Below, in pieces: positions 23,816 through 32,411 of a DNA stretch of 59,338 nucleotides. The DNA is from an uncultured Clostridia bacterium (GTDB lineage Bacteria; Bacillota; Clostridia; Oscillospirales; Ruminococcaceae), in the NCBI GenBank assembly GCA_947624745.1, contig CANQLR010000014.1, forward strand, positions 1 through 59,338, in the 5' to 3' direction. The stretch's first letter is position 1. Each line of letters starts with the position of its first letter. The position numbers and the translations under genes were made by a program. The notes under the pieces were generated by a model. The model was not told the DNA's origin and did not search any database. It was given only the letters and a program-made list of their open reading frames with translations.

Positions 23816-24531
23816 TGCTTGAAACCGAGCTTTCCCCCGTCTATGAAGCCCTGAAAGCCGCTTTCGGCGAGGTCTACCCCCTCTTTTCCCGCGCGAACAT
23901 CTATGAGCACCGCGCCGCCCCGCTCTGCTTTGCGGGACTGACTTCATACACCCTTGAGGGGGACGACTGCGCCGCAGAATTTACCGTCGAGCTTCTCTCC
24001 GCCCGAAGCCAGACCGCCGACGGACTTGAAAAGGATCTCGATGAAAAAGCCGTCTCCGCGCTCGAAAAATGCGCCGCCGAAAGCTTTAAGATCAAGCGCC
24101 TCGCGACGAAATTCTCCCGCGAGCAAAGCGGCTATATCGCCTCCGCCGCGCTGATTATTTCCCCTCCCGGCGGCGAAAAACCCGAGCCCGAGCCCGCCCC
24201 CGAGATAAACCTTTCCATCGGCGGGACGTCATACCCCGGCTTCACCGACTTCAAAATTCAGGACGAATTAAAGACCGCCGAGACCGCCCTTTTAAGCGGC
24301 ATAATCCGCTGCCGCTCGATCGGCAGGCGCCCTAAGATCATCACAGTCTCCGGCAAATTCCCCGAGGCCGAAGCGGTCTACTCCGCCCTTTCCCCGCTCA
24401 TCGGCCAAAACGTCGGGACGGTCGCCCTCGGGAGCCTCCAATTTCCCGAAATGTTTCTCTCCGCCCTCACCCTCTCGGGCGGCAGCGAGACCTCCCTTGC
24501 GGCCGAATTCAAAGAGGTGAGCCTGCAATGA
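23815..24531 (+). CDS. Two-part phage tail-completion/minor tail protein
   Basis: This 238-residue protein appears to have two parts. Residues 1-115 (LSPVYEALKAAFGEVYPLFS, AAEFTVELLSARSQTADG, LDEKAVSALEKCAAESFK) resemble tail-terminator proteins of Firmicutes phages. After a proline/glutamate linker (GGEKPEPEPAPEINLS), residues 130-238 (GTSYPGFTDFKIQDELKTAE, PKIITVSGKFPEAEAVYSAL, FPEMFLSALTLSG) look like a minor tail protein domain. Its start (TAATG) and its stop (ATGA with the next gene) are both coupled to neighbours. It may be a fusion formed when intervening tail genes were lost. Confidence 0.5.
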   Translation: MLETELSPVYEALKAAFGEVYPLFSRANIYEHRAAPLCFAGLTSYTLEGDDCAAEFTVELLSARSQTADGLEKDLDEKAVSALEKCAAESFKIKRLATKFSREQSGYIASAALIISPPGGEKPEPEPAPEINLSIGGTSYPGFTDFKIQDELKTAETALLSGIIRCRSIGRRPKIITVSGKFPEAEAVYSALSPLIGQNVGTVALGSLQFPEMFLSALTLSGGSETSLAAEFKEVSLQ

Positions 24532-25463
24532 CCTCTCTTTCCTTGGGCATCCGCTACGCCCGCGGCGGCGTCCGCCTCGAGGACTGCGTCTCGGTCCGCT
24601 TTGAAAAGGAGCGCTACACCCCCTATACCTCCCTTTCCGGCGAGTGGCTCTGCCCCCAAAACGTCAGCATGGCCGAGGTCTACTCGCTGATGTTCTACGC
24701 CGACAACGTCCTTTTGCACTACGGCCCGCCCGACCTTGTCGAATTTTATAAAAAGGACGGCATGACCGCGATAAAGGTCAAAAGCCGGGGCTTTTCGCAG
24801 GGGCTCCCCCAAAACCAGTGCCCCGACGGCCTCATCACCGACATAAACCTGACCTCGCTGGTCGCGGCCTCGGGCGTGACGCTGCCGAACGTCACCTACC
24901 AGCCGAACACGCCCACCGTCAACTATGTTAATTATTACGAGGGCACCGACCTCTGGAGCGCCATCGTCAGCTATTCCCTTCGCGCCTCGGGGAGCTACCC
25001 CTACATCTACGGCCCGAACGCCGTCAGAATCGCAAAAAGCGGCTCCGAGCGGGTCTATGAAACAAGCAGCCTGTTCATGACCCGCCGCGCCGTCTCCTGC
25101 GACTTTTCAAAGATAATCTCGAAGATCCACATGCGCCCCATCGACGGCGAGGGCGAGGGCTATTCTGCGCAAAACCCGAACGCCGCCCGCCGAAGCATAG
25201 TCCGCTGCCGCGAGATCCCCTTCGACCGCGAGTGGATAATGGACCCCGACGCGGGGCTTCAGTCCCGCCTCGACTATTCCCGCCGCGCCATAAATTCCGA
25301 CAGCTTCACCCTCCCCGGATACGTCCCCCTCGACCTTTTGGACACCGTATCCGTTACCGATCTTAACTATTCCGCCGAGGTCTCGCGGATAGTTTTAAGC
25401 GGAACCGCCCTCACCGGCCTTTCGACCGAGCTGACCTGCTACCACGACGCCTACTGCGCCTAA
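24528..25463 (+). CDS. Phage tail/baseplate hub-like protein
   Basis: This 311-residue protein starts at an ATG overlapping the previous stop by 4 nt. It resembles XkdQ or gpD-type hub proteins: an N-terminal beta-rich domain (VSVRFEKERYTPYTSLSGEW, VLLHYGPPDLVEFYKKDGMT), a middle segment with a short hub-like motif (EGTDLWSAIVSYSLRASGSY) and a C-terminal end on a LDLLDTVSVTDLNYSAEVSR beta module. It is the last gene of the cassette. No tube, tape-measure, fibre, holin or endolysin gene follows; a convergent terminator does. Confidence 0.5.
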   Translation: MTSLSLGIRYARGGVRLEDCVSVRFEKERYTPYTSLSGEWLCPQNVSMAEVYSLMFYADNVLLHYGPPDLVEFYKKDGMTAIKVKSRGFSQGLPQNQCPDGLITDINLTSLVAASGVTLPNVTYQPNTPTVNYVNYYEGTDLWSAIVSYSLRASGSYPYIYGPNAVRIAKSGSERVYETSSLFMTRRAVSCDFSKIISKIHMRPIDGEGEGYSAQNPNAARRSIVRCREIPFDREWIMDPDAGLQSRLDYSRRAINSDSFTLPGYVPLDLLDTVSVTDLNYSAEVSRIVLSGTALTGLSTELTCYHDAYCA

Positions 25464-25489
25464 AAAACAGCCTCCCAAACCGGGAGGCT
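25462..25489 (-). terminator. Terminator between phage cassette and importer operon
   Basis: AGCCTCCC / GGGAGGCT with a 5-nt loop is flanked on the left by six A residues. It is therefore a good terminator for the minus-strand importer operon and a weaker one (ATTTAT tail) for the phage genes. Confidence 0.8.
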
Positions 25490-26057
25490 ATTTATCAAGC
25501 TTAATTATCTCGCACCCGAGCCTTTTCGCCTCCTCCTCCGAGTGGGTGATGAGAAGAAGGCTCCGTCCACCCAAAAATTCGTTTATAACATTAAACACAT
25601 TTTCGAGCGCCGCCCCGTCTATCCCCTTGAACGGCTCGTCTAAAACAAGTATCTCCGGCCGATACAGGATCGCCCTCGCGATCGCCGCGCGCCGCTTTTC
25701 CCCGCCCGAAAGCTCCCCGCACGGCTTGCTCTCGAGCCCGCCCCCGATCCCGAGCCTCCCGAGCAAATTTTTTATCTCGCCCCCGTCCGGTTTTTTGAGC
25801 ACCGCCGCCGCGTTCGCATAAGCGCTCAGCCAGGGTATCAACCTGTCCTCCTGAAACACCGCCGCCGCGCTGCCGCTGACCTCTACCTCGCCCCGGTCGG
25901 CCTTGATAAGCCCCAGAACAAGGTTCGCGACGGTGGTTTTTCCCGCGCCAGAACGCCCCATCAGCGCGACCCTCCCGCCGTCGGGAACGCTCATCGAAAA
26001 GCCCTCGAGCACCGCCTGATCGCCGTATGATTTATAAACCTCGTTAAGCTTTATCAT
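25488..26057 (-). CDS. ABC importer ATPase, SsuB/TauB-like
   Basis: This short (189-residue) ATPase carries all key motifs: Walker A MGRSGAGKTTVANLV, Q-loop AVFQEDRLIPWLSA, signature GELSGGEKRRAAIARAIL, Walker B ILVLDEPFKGID and switch LLITHSEEEAKRLG. The EDRLxPW motif around the Q-loop is typical of the nitrate/sulfonate/taurine importer group. It is shorter than the usual 250 residues, lacking the C-terminal tail. It overlaps the permease gene by 14 nt. It energises uptake with the permease and the lipoprotein upstream. Confidence 0.88.
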   Translation of the reverse strand: MIKLNEVYKSYGDQAVLEGFSMSVPDGGRVALMGRSGAGKTTVANLVLGLIKADRGEVEVSGSAAAVFQEDRLIPWLSAYANAAAVLKKPDGGEIKNLLGRLGIGGGLESKPCGELSGGEKRRAAIARAILYRPEILVLDEPFKGIDGAALENVFNVINEFLGGRSLLLITHSEEEAKRLGCEIIKLDK

Positions 26058-26826
26058 ATCTTACCTCCCCGAGCCTTTTAATTAGCCCCCGAAGCAGCCT
26101 CATGAACACCGCCTCGAACCCCGCGCTGATGAGCACGATGACCGCCGTCCACGCCAGAAGGTCGCCCGTCTCGAAGTAAAGCTTCGCGCGGTAGAGCCTC
26201 TCGCCGACCGAGCCGGTCGAAATTCCGATGACCTCCGCCGCCACGCCGGATTTCCAGCAAAGCCCCAGCGCCGCCGAGCAGCCCGACTCCAAAAACGGTG
26301 AAAGCTCCCGAAGCGTTATGAACCGAAACCGCCTCGCCGGGCTCATTTTAAACACCGCGGCCATCTCGCGAAGGTCCTTGTCCCTGCTCGCAAGCCCCTC
26401 CGAAATGTTTAAGTAGATTATCGGAAGCACCATCAGAAACGAGATAAAAAAGCTCAGATTTCTGCTCCCGAACCAAATTATCGCGAGGATAATGAACGAA
26501 GCCACCGGCGTCGCCTTGATGATGGAAGTCAAGGGACTTAAAAGTATCTTCACCGGCCTGATTTTTTCGGCCAGCGCCGCCAAAACCGTCCCCAAGACCA
26601 GCGCCGCGAAGAACCCCGAGAGTATTCTTATCGAGGAAAACCCCACCGCGCGGTAAAAATCACCGGTCCCCAAAAGCGAGATCAGCCTCTTAAACGCCAC
26701 GACAGGCGAGCATATAATGAGCTCGCTCCCGACAAAACGGCTCAAGGCCTCCCAGACTATTATCCAGAAGGCCGCTGCCGCTATTTTTATTGTTGCGCTT
26801 TTAATCCGCTCCATAGTAGAACTCAT
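26044..26826 (-). CDS. ABC importer permease, SsuC/TauC-like
   Basis: This is a 260-residue inner-membrane protein with about six hydrophobic spans (IKIAAAAFWIIVWEALSRFV at the start, FFAALVLGTVLAALAEKI, VASFIILAIIWFG, FFISFLMVLPIIYLNISEGL). The coupling helix region reads DLREMAAVFKMSPARRFRFI, and LGLCWKSGVAAEVIGISTGS fits the nitrate/taurine permease family. It overlaps both the ATPase (14 nt) and the binding-protein gene (26 nt), so the three genes form a tightly coupled operon. Substrate is not determined. Confidence 0.88.
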   Translation of the reverse strand: MSSTMERIKSATIKIAAAAFWIIVWEALSRFVGSELIICSPVVAFKRLISLLGTGDFYRAVGFSSIRILSGFFAALVLGTVLAALAEKIRPVKILLSPLTSIIKATPVASFIILAIIWFGSRNLSFFISFLMVLPIIYLNISEGLASRDKDLREMAAVFKMSPARRFRFITLRELSPFLESGCSAALGLCWKSGVAAEVIGISTGSVGERLYRAKLYFETGDLLAWTAVIVLISAGFEAVFMRLLRGLIKRLGEVRYDKA

Positions 26827-27898
26827 CGCCGGGAAGCTCGCCCCCGACCGACGTCGGGTCGCTGCCGTAAAGAACGTCCAGATAGGCGCTCACGTTCGCC
26901 TTAAGCTCCTCCCCGGTCATAAAAACGAGGTTGCAGTAGGGTATAGCCTTTTTCGCGACCCCCTCCGCCACGATGTCGTATTTTCCGACCAGCGCGGCCG
27001 CCTCATCGACGTTAGCGTTTACATACTCGACCGATGCCGCAAAGTCGCTCATAAAGGTTTTAACGGTGTTCGGGTTAGCCTCTAAAAAATCGTTTCTCAC
27101 GACGGTAACGCCGGTCACGAGCTGCGTGCCGTCGATCTTGCTCCACTCCTCGGTCAGATCGAATACGATCCGCAGGTTCTCGTTTTGGGTCATCGCGACC
27201 GTCACATACGGCTGCGGCAGGACTGCAATTGCGTCGGCCGACTCTGCCATCTTCGCCGCAACCTCGGTCGCCTCCGAGAGGTATTCTATAGTCAGGTCCT
27301 TCTCGGGATCAAGCCCGTTCGCCCTCAAAATATAGTTGAAAACATATTCGGGAGTAGTGCCCTTGCCGGTCGAATACACCGTCTTTCCCTTAAGATCCTC
27401 GATCGTCTTGTACGGCTCCTCGGTGTTCTCGGCCGAATCGGGGTCGGAGGCCGCCAGAACATACAGCACCCCGAGGGTGTTAATCCCGACCGCCGAAATG
27501 CCGCCCTCGGTCTTTTTGTAGAGGACAGAAGCGAGGTTCGCGGGGATATTCGCCGCGTCGATGTCGCCGTTCACCAAAAGTCCGACTATCTCGTCCGCCG
27601 TGCCGAAGATCTGAACGTCGTATTTTACGGAGGTGAGCCCATTGTCCGAATCGTCCATCAGCTTAACCATTCCGATGGTCGTCGGGCCCTTGAGCGAAGC
27701 TATTTTTATAGTGTCCGCCTCGGCCGGAGTCTCGCCGCCGTTTTCCTCGGGAGTGTTTTCGGGCGTATTTTCGGGAGCAGCCTCCGCGTTATCCGCAGCA
27801 GGGGTGTCCGGCTCCGCCTCGGTGTTTCCGCAGGCCGCGAGCATCGCAACGCAAAGAACGAGCGCCGTTATAAGCGCAAAAATTTTTTTAATGTTCAT
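26801..27898 (-). CDS. ABC importer substrate-binding lipoprotein (NMT1/SsuA-like)
   Basis: This 365-residue lipoprotein has a signal peptide with lipobox MLAACG near residue 22. A threonine/proline/glutamate-rich linker follows (NTPENTPEENGGETPAEA), then a periplasmic-binding-protein fold: IKIASLKGPTTIGMVKLMDD, IVGLLVNGDIDAANIPANLA, EDLKGKTVYSTGKGTTPEYV and IAVLPQPYVTVAMTQN. The domain belongs to the NMT1/SsuA-type group that feeds nitrate, sulfonate, taurine or pyrimidine-type importers. No ligand-specific motif was recognised. It is the first structural gene behind the Crp/Fnr regulator (12-bp gap). Confidence 0.87.
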   Translation of the reverse strand: MNIKKIFALITALVLCVAMLAACGNTEAEPDTPAADNAEAAPENTPENTPEENGGETPAEADTIKIASLKGPTTIGMVKLMDDSDNGLTSVKYDVQIFGTADEIVGLLVNGDIDAANIPANLASVLYKKTEGGISAVGINTLGVLYVLAASDPDSAENTEEPYKTIEDLKGKTVYSTGKGTTPEYVFNYILRANGLDPEKDLTIEYLSEATEVAAKMAESADAIAVLPQPYVTVAMTQNENLRIVFDLTEEWSKIDGTQLVTGVTVVRNDFLEANPNTVKTFMSDFAASVEYVNANVDEAAALVGKYDIVAEGVAKKAIPYCNLVFMTGEELKANVSAYLDVLYGSDPTSVGGELPGDEFYYGAD

Positions 27899-27910
27899 AA
27901 CAAATTCTCC

Positions 27911-28534
27911 TTAAACTGTTTCTTCGGTGAGCCTGTAGCCCCCGGGTATTGGAAGTATCCTTCCCGAGCCTATGAGCGCGGATATCGAGCGGAAAAAGCT
28001 TGCCCGCGAAACGCAGAGCATTTTTGCGATCTCGTCCTTGGGGAGTTTAAGCTTCACAACGCCGCCGACTGCCTCGCCCCGAAGCCAGACCATCACTCTC
28101 TCCTCGGCCGACGGGGTGGAGAGTATTTTAAGCCTTTTGGCAAGATAGATCATCTTTTCGTTGCAAAGGCGTATGTATCTCTCGCGAAGCCCCGGGTCGC
28201 TGTCCAAAAGCCTTGTGAACTCGCTCTTCGGGATAAAAAGCACCTCCGAATCGGTTCGGGCCGAAAGCCTTGTCGGCATGGGGTCGCGGACGTAGATGTT
28301 GCAGATGCCGAACTCCGCCCCGCGCTTAAGCACCGACACCGAGCCGACCTCGCCCGCCTTCACTCCGACCGCGCCGCTTATTATCAGCCCCACGCAGTCG
28401 ACGCCGCGCTGGAACTCGCTTATTTCCTCGCCCTTTTTAAAACGCACCGTGAACGCCCCCGGGACGTTAATCCCGTCTATCGCCCCGAAGAGCTCCGAAA
28501 AGGCGAACGGCGCGCCGCGCATCAGGTCTTTCAT
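27911..28534 (-). CDS. Crp/Fnr-family transcription regulator
   Basis: This is a 207-residue protein. Residues 20-120 form a cyclic-nucleotide-binding-like beta-roll (FTVRFKKGEEISEFQRGVDC, VGLIISGAVGVKAGEVGSVS, LKRGAEFGICNIYV), followed by the dimer helix. The C-terminal winged helix reads LKLPKDEIAKMLCVSRASFF and RSISALIGSGRILPIPGGYR. No N-terminal Fe-S cysteine cluster is seen, so oxygen sensing through an FNR-type cluster is unlikely. It heads the importer operon and probably regulates it. Its promoter lies at 28601-28630, divergent from the aminopeptidase promoter. Confidence 0.88.
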   Translation of the reverse strand: MKDLMRGAPFAFSELFGAIDGINVPGAFTVRFKKGEEISEFQRGVDCVGLIISGAVGVKAGEVGSVSVLKRGAEFGICNIYVRDPMPTRLSARTDSEVLFIPKSEFTRLLDSDPGLRERYIRLCNEKMIYLAKRLKILSTPSAEERVMVWLRGEAVGGVVKLKLPKDEIAKMLCVSRASFFRSISALIGSGRILPIPGGYRLTEETV

Positions 28535-28600
28535 ATTATATCCCCTTTTTGTTTTGAAATTGTTGACGGTTTGAAAACATTTTGTGAATAAGTGTATCAG

Positions 28601-28630
28601 ATTATACTATATTTTCCCCCTTGCTGTCAA
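28601..28630 (-). promoter_or_regulatory. Promoter of the Crp-importer operon
   Basis: On the minus strand TTGACA (28630-28625) and TATAAT (28606-28601) have an 18-bp spacer. Confidence 0.75.
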
Positions 28631-28767
28631 GGTCAGATTATCCCAATTCTTTCAGATACTCCTCTATCTTCTATCCTCTAACATTCTATCTCAAAATCTT
28701 TCTTCCAGACATATCCAAGCCCCGTCTAATTTGATACAAAAAAGTCGAAATCCGTTCTAATTTGCTC

Positions 28768-28796
28768 TTGCAAAATCGCTAAGCAAGTGATATAAT
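28768..28796 (+). promoter_or_regulatory. Promoter of the aminopeptidase gene
   Basis: TTGCAA at 28768-28773 and TATAAT at 28791-28796 have a 17-bp spacer. The gap 28535-28767 also contains pyrimidine-rich TCTAT/TCTAA runs similar to those at 32412-32535. Confidence 0.75.
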
Positions 28797-28855
28797 GTAT
28801 ATAACCATGTTTTACGGCGCTTCGCCGGAGAAAAACTAATCACGGAGGAAAGAAT

Positions 28856-30085
28856 ATGAAAAAGTCGCTTTTAAAGAAGTACGCAAGGCTTATCATAAGA
28901 GTGGGGGCCAACGTTCAGAAGGGTCAGTCGGTCGTGATAAACTGCTCGGCCGATCAGCACGATTTCTGCACGCTCGTCGTCGAGGAGTGCTACAGGGCGG
29001 GCGCAAGGTATGTAAACGCCGTATTCTCCGACGACAGGATAATGAGGCTCAAATACCGCAAAGAAACGCTCAAGACGCTTTCACAGGTGCTTCCCTTCGA
29101 GGAGGCGAAGATGAAGTGGATGTCCGAGGAGCTGCCCGTGCGCATCCGCCTCGTCTCGGAGGACCCCGACGGCATGAAGGGCGTGAACCCCGCAAAGGTC
29201 CAGAAGATGGGCTTCAACCGCTTCAAGGTTCTAAAGCAGTATTCCGACGCGATGGAGTCGAAGCACCAGTGGACGATTGCCGCCGTTCCGAGCGGGGCGT
29301 GGGCGAAAAAGGTCTTTCCCGGCATGAGGACGAGCATGGCGGTCGAAAGGCTCTGGCAGGCCATTTTGGAGACGGTCTACATCACCGACAAGAGCGACCC
29401 GGTCGAGGTCTGGGCGAAGGTGAACGCCGACTTCAAGCACCGCTGCGATGAGCTCAACAAAAATAAGTTTGAATACTTAACATATAAGTCCTCGAACGGC
29501 ACCGATTTCAGGGTCTGGCTGACTCCGAGGTCCAAGTGGTGCGGCGGCGGAGAGACCGATCTTAAGGGCCACTTCTTCAACCCGAACCTTCCCACCGTCG
29601 AGGTCTTCACCACGCCTTTGAAGGGAAAAGCCGAGGGCAAGCTTGTCTCGACGAAGCCCCTTTCCTACGGCGGCCAGCTCATCGAAAACTTCTCCTTCGT
29701 ATTTAAGGACGGCAAGGTAGTCAGCTGCGAGGCCGAAAAGGGTCAGAACGTCTTGGAGGAAATGGTAAAGACCGACGAGGGTTCCTGCATGATAGGCGAG
29801 GTGGCCTTGGTGCCGCAGAACAGCCCCATCTCGAATCAGGGCATACTCTATTACGAGACCTTATTTGATGAGAACGCGAGCTGCCACGTCGCGCTCGGCC
29901 GCGGCTACAACGACTGCATCGAGGGCTACGAGACGATGACCAACGACGAGCTGAAGGCTCTCGGGGTGAACGATTCGATGATCCACGTCGACTTCATGGT
30001 GGGCGCGCCGGACCTCGAAATAATCGGCCGCACGGTCGACGGAAAAGATATACAGATATTCAAAAACGGCAACTTCGCGATTTAG
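28856..30085 (+). CDS. M29-family metallo-aminopeptidase
   Basis: This 409-residue cytoplasmic peptidase belongs to the thermophilic aminopeptidase T/AmpS/PepS family, which removes N-terminal residues from peptides using two metal ions. Recognisable segments are IRVGANVQKGQSVVINCSAD near the start, SSNGTDFRVWLTPRSKWCGG, PNLPTVEVFTTPLKGKAEG (the conserved E-V-F-T-x-P metal-site motif), ENFSFVFKDGKVVSCEAEKG and GEVALVPQNSPISNQGILYY. SCHVALGRGY and MIHVDFMVGAPDLEIIGRT hold further metal-binding histidine and aspartate residues. The length is right for the family. GGAGGAAAGAAT precedes the ATG. It is monocistronic. Confidence 0.93.
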   Translation: MKKSLLKKYARLIIRVGANVQKGQSVVINCSADQHDFCTLVVEECYRAGARYVNAVFSDDRIMRLKYRKETLKTLSQVLPFEEAKMKWMSEELPVRIRLVSEDPDGMKGVNPAKVQKMGFNRFKVLKQYSDAMESKHQWTIAAVPSGAWAKKVFPGMRTSMAVERLWQAILETVYITDKSDPVEVWAKVNADFKHRCDELNKNKFEYLTYKSSNGTDFRVWLTPRSKWCGGGETDLKGHFFNPNLPTVEVFTTPLKGKAEGKLVSTKPLSYGGQLIENFSFVFKDGKVVSCEAEKGQNVLEEMVKTDEGSCMIGEVALVPQNSPISNQGILYYETLFDENASCHVALGRGYNDCIEGYETMTNDELKALGVNDSMIHVDFMVGAPDLEIIGRTVDGKDIQIFKNGNFAI

Positions 30086-30189
30086 TTTATTTCGGAGCGA
30101 TTTCAGCGCCGTTTCACATAAATAACATATTATAGGGTTAAAATGATGGAAACGGTCTTGGCCGAAAAACTGCGAAACGGAGTAATAAA

Positions 30190-31314
30190 ATGAACTTTAA
30201 AAAGCTTTTGGCGCTTCTGACGGCGCTTGTGATGACCCTGAGCCTCTGCGGCTGCGGGGAGAAAAACGAAAATACGCCTGCGGTCTCGGGGGACGGAGCC
30301 GCCTCCGAAAATATCCCCTCTGCGGACGGCGCCGAGGGCGAGGCCGCTCCCATGGGGCTTTTCATCGACGGCAAGCAGGTAGACACCGAAAACCTCACGA
30401 TAATGACGGTCGACGGCATAGACGTGCCCTTCGACGAGTACCGCTATATCTATAAATTCGTGGATATGCAGTATTTCTCGGGCGGAAGCTCGGCATATTG
30501 GGAGGCTCATCCCGAGGTCTTCCCGGATATGCTCGACATCGTCGAGGCTCAGGTCATGGAAAATCTTTGGGGAGTTATGCTCGCAAACCGCTTCGGCGTT
30601 ACCCTGAACGAGGACGACGAGGCGCAGATCGACGCCGCCATCGAGGAGCAGGTCGCGAGCTTTGAATCCCACGAAGCCTACGAGGAGGCCATGGCCGCCT
30701 CGGGCATAAACGAGGACCTTTTGCGCCGCCTCGTGAGGGAGTCGGTCACCGGAAACCGCGCCTATGAGGACCTTTTCATGGACCCCGAGGGCGAGCTTCG
30801 CCCGACAGACGATCAGATACGCGAGGGGCTCAAAAACGACTATGTAAGGGTCTATCACGTCCTTGTATCGAACGATCATTTCAGCGGCGAGGAGGGCTAT
30901 GAGGACGCCGACGAGGAGACCTTAAAGGCCGCCGCTAAGGAATACGCCGAGGAGCTCTTGGAGCGGATCAAAAACGGCGAGGACATCTATACCCTCGCGC
31001 AGGAAGCGGACGACCCCGGCATGGTCGGCAACCCGGACGGGTACCTGTTCAGCTACGGGGTGATGGTCGAGGAGTTCGAGGAAGCCTCCTTCGCGCTCGA
31101 GGTGGGCGAGGTCAGCGATCTTGTCGAGACCGACTACGGCTACCACATAATTCAAAGGCTTGAGCAGGAGCAGTACGCCGAGGACAACTGGGACAAGGTC
31201 TCGCAGGCGTATGTGACCGACTACTTCAACAACTACGTCAACTCGATGCTCGAAAACGCGGAGGTCACATACTGGGAGGACTACGGAAAAATAACCGCGG
31301 GCAGCATCAACTGA
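30190..31314 (+). CDS. Parvulin-type peptidyl-prolyl isomerase lipoprotein (PrsA-like)
   Basis: This 374-residue lipoprotein has a signal peptide ending in LCGCG near residue 19. An N-terminal helical chaperone domain follows (VDGIDVPFDEYRYIYKFVDM to SVTGNRAYEDLF). The parvulin domain covers roughly residues 215-330: YVRVYHVLVSND, ELLERIKNGEDIYTLAQEAD, GMVGNPDGYLFSYGVMVEEF and LVETDYGYHIIQRLEQEQY. The ending G-Y-H-I-I-x-R is a family hallmark. It probably folds exported proteins on the outer face of the membrane. The next gene follows after 20 bp, so they likely form an operon. Confidence 0.88.
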   Translation: MNFKKLLALLTALVMTLSLCGCGEKNENTPAVSGDGAASENIPSADGAEGEAAPMGLFIDGKQVDTENLTIMTVDGIDVPFDEYRYIYKFVDMQYFSGGSSAYWEAHPEVFPDMLDIVEAQVMENLWGVMLANRFGVTLNEDDEAQIDAAIEEQVASFESHEAYEEAMAASGINEDLLRRLVRESVTGNRAYEDLFMDPEGELRPTDDQIREGLKNDYVRVYHVLVSNDHFSGEEGYEDADEETLKAAAKEYAEELLERIKNGEDIYTLAQEADDPGMVGNPDGYLFSYGVMVEEFEEASFALEVGEVSDLVETDYGYHIIQRLEQEQYAEDNWDKVSQAYVTDYFNNYVNSMLENAEVTYWEDYGKITAGSIN

Positions 31315-31334
31315 TGAGGGTTTGGGTGATCTGA

Positions 31335-32408
31335 ATGAAAAAATGCGTCGGCTTTTTGGTGATATTGGCGGTGCTTCTTACGGTACCGTCATGCAAAAAG
31401 GCCGACGCTCCCGTTTCTTCCGAAACTAAGGGGGTCAGCATAGTCACCTTCGGCACCCTCCCCGAGCCATCACTCGAGGAGACCACCGCCGCAGAGACCG
31501 TTCCAATAGAGATAAGTACCGAGGAATACCCCGACGACCTTCCGAACCCCGTTTTTCGGGAGGAATTTTCCTTCCCGCAGGAGTTTTACGGCGAGCTTTC
31601 CGCTTTGATCGAAAAATACGGCCTGAACGAAGGCTGCGACAACACCCCGGAGTGCTCCTGCAAGCCGGAATACGAGGTATTGGACGAGGAAGGAAACGTC
31701 ATAGAACCCCGAAAAAAGACCCTTTCCCTATACTTTTACGACATAAACAGCGGATTTGAATTTTCCCTCAACCCCGGGGCGCACTATCCCGTCGCGAGCA
31801 CCGTGAAAATACCGTTCTGCGCCTATATCTTCATGCAGGCCGAGGGCGGGGCGATAGACCTCGAGGAGATCCGCACCTACGAGCAGCGGCACTATTTCGA
31901 GGGCACCGGCGAGATAGTCAAGGGCGATTTCGGGCAGCAGTTTTCTGTCCGCGAGCTTTTGCGCCTCGCCATCACGGTGAGCGACAACGTGGCCTATGAA
32001 ATGCTCAAGGATCTTGTCCCGTGGGCGGATTTCGGGGAGTTTCTGAATATAAACGGCTGCACCCACGAGACCGACTATCGCCAGTCGAAGCAGAAGATAT
32101 GCTGCGAATCGGCGGGGGTCTACGGAAAAATTATGGCGGGCTATCTTCGCGGCGGCGGGGAGTATTCCGCCGAATTTGGGAACGACCTCCTGAACACCCG
32201 TATGCCGATGATAGTCTCGGAGTATCCCACCTACCGCAAATACGGCTGGGCGGGCTACAGCTTCCACGACATCGCCTACGTCGACGCCCCGAGGCCGTAC
32301 ATACTCGCGATACTGACTAACTTCGAGAACGAGGGCTACGTAGATATTCCCATATTTAAGGAGATATCGGGGCTGGTGGAGAAATACTCTCAAGAGGATA
32401 GAGAATAG
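31335..32408 (+). CDS. Class A beta-lactamase-like serine hydrolase lipoprotein
   Basis: This 357-residue lipoprotein (lipobox VPSC near residue 17, then an acidic Thr/Glu linker) carries a beta-lactamase/transpeptidase-like fold from about residue 130. The catalytic SxxK is in HYPVASTVKIPFCAYIFMQ, and the SDN motif is in LAITVSDNVAYEMLKDL. The third motif, normally KTG, reads YRKYGWAGYSFHDIAY, so the canonical threonine is replaced. Proteins of this sort often trim cell-wall peptides rather than destroy beta-lactams. Resistance should not be assumed. It lies 20 bp downstream of the parvulin gene. Confidence 0.8.
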   Translation: MKKCVGFLVILAVLLTVPSCKKADAPVSSETKGVSIVTFGTLPEPSLEETTAAETVPIEISTEEYPDDLPNPVFREEFSFPQEFYGELSALIEKYGLNEGCDNTPECSCKPEYEVLDEEGNVIEPRKKTLSLYFYDINSGFEFSLNPGAHYPVASTVKIPFCAYIFMQAEGGAIDLEEIRTYEQRHYFEGTGEIVKGDFGQQFSVRELLRLAITVSDNVAYEMLKDLVPWADFGEFLNINGCTHETDYRQSKQKICCESAGVYGKIMAGYLRGGGEYSAEFGNDLLNTRMPMIVSEYPTYRKYGWAGYSFHDIAYVDAPRPYILAILTNFENEGYVDIPIFKEISGLVEKYSQEDRE

Positions 32409-32411
32409 CTT

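Noticed and set aside
18612-25463. Complete functional prophage
   Set aside because: No integrase, repressor, replication, tape-measure or lysis genes and no attachment-site duplication could be seen around 18.4 and 25.5 kb.
27185-28591. A 468-codon open frame on the plus strand
   Set aside because: It is antisense to the binding lipoprotein and Crp/Fnr genes, which have clear motifs and ribosome sites. It lacks a ribosome site and is rich in Arg/Ala/Gly as expected for a shadow of GC-rich coding DNA.
31335-32408. Antibiotic-resistance beta-lactamase
   Set aside because: The third catalytic motif is not canonical and the protein has a long lipoprotein linker, so resistance is not supported.
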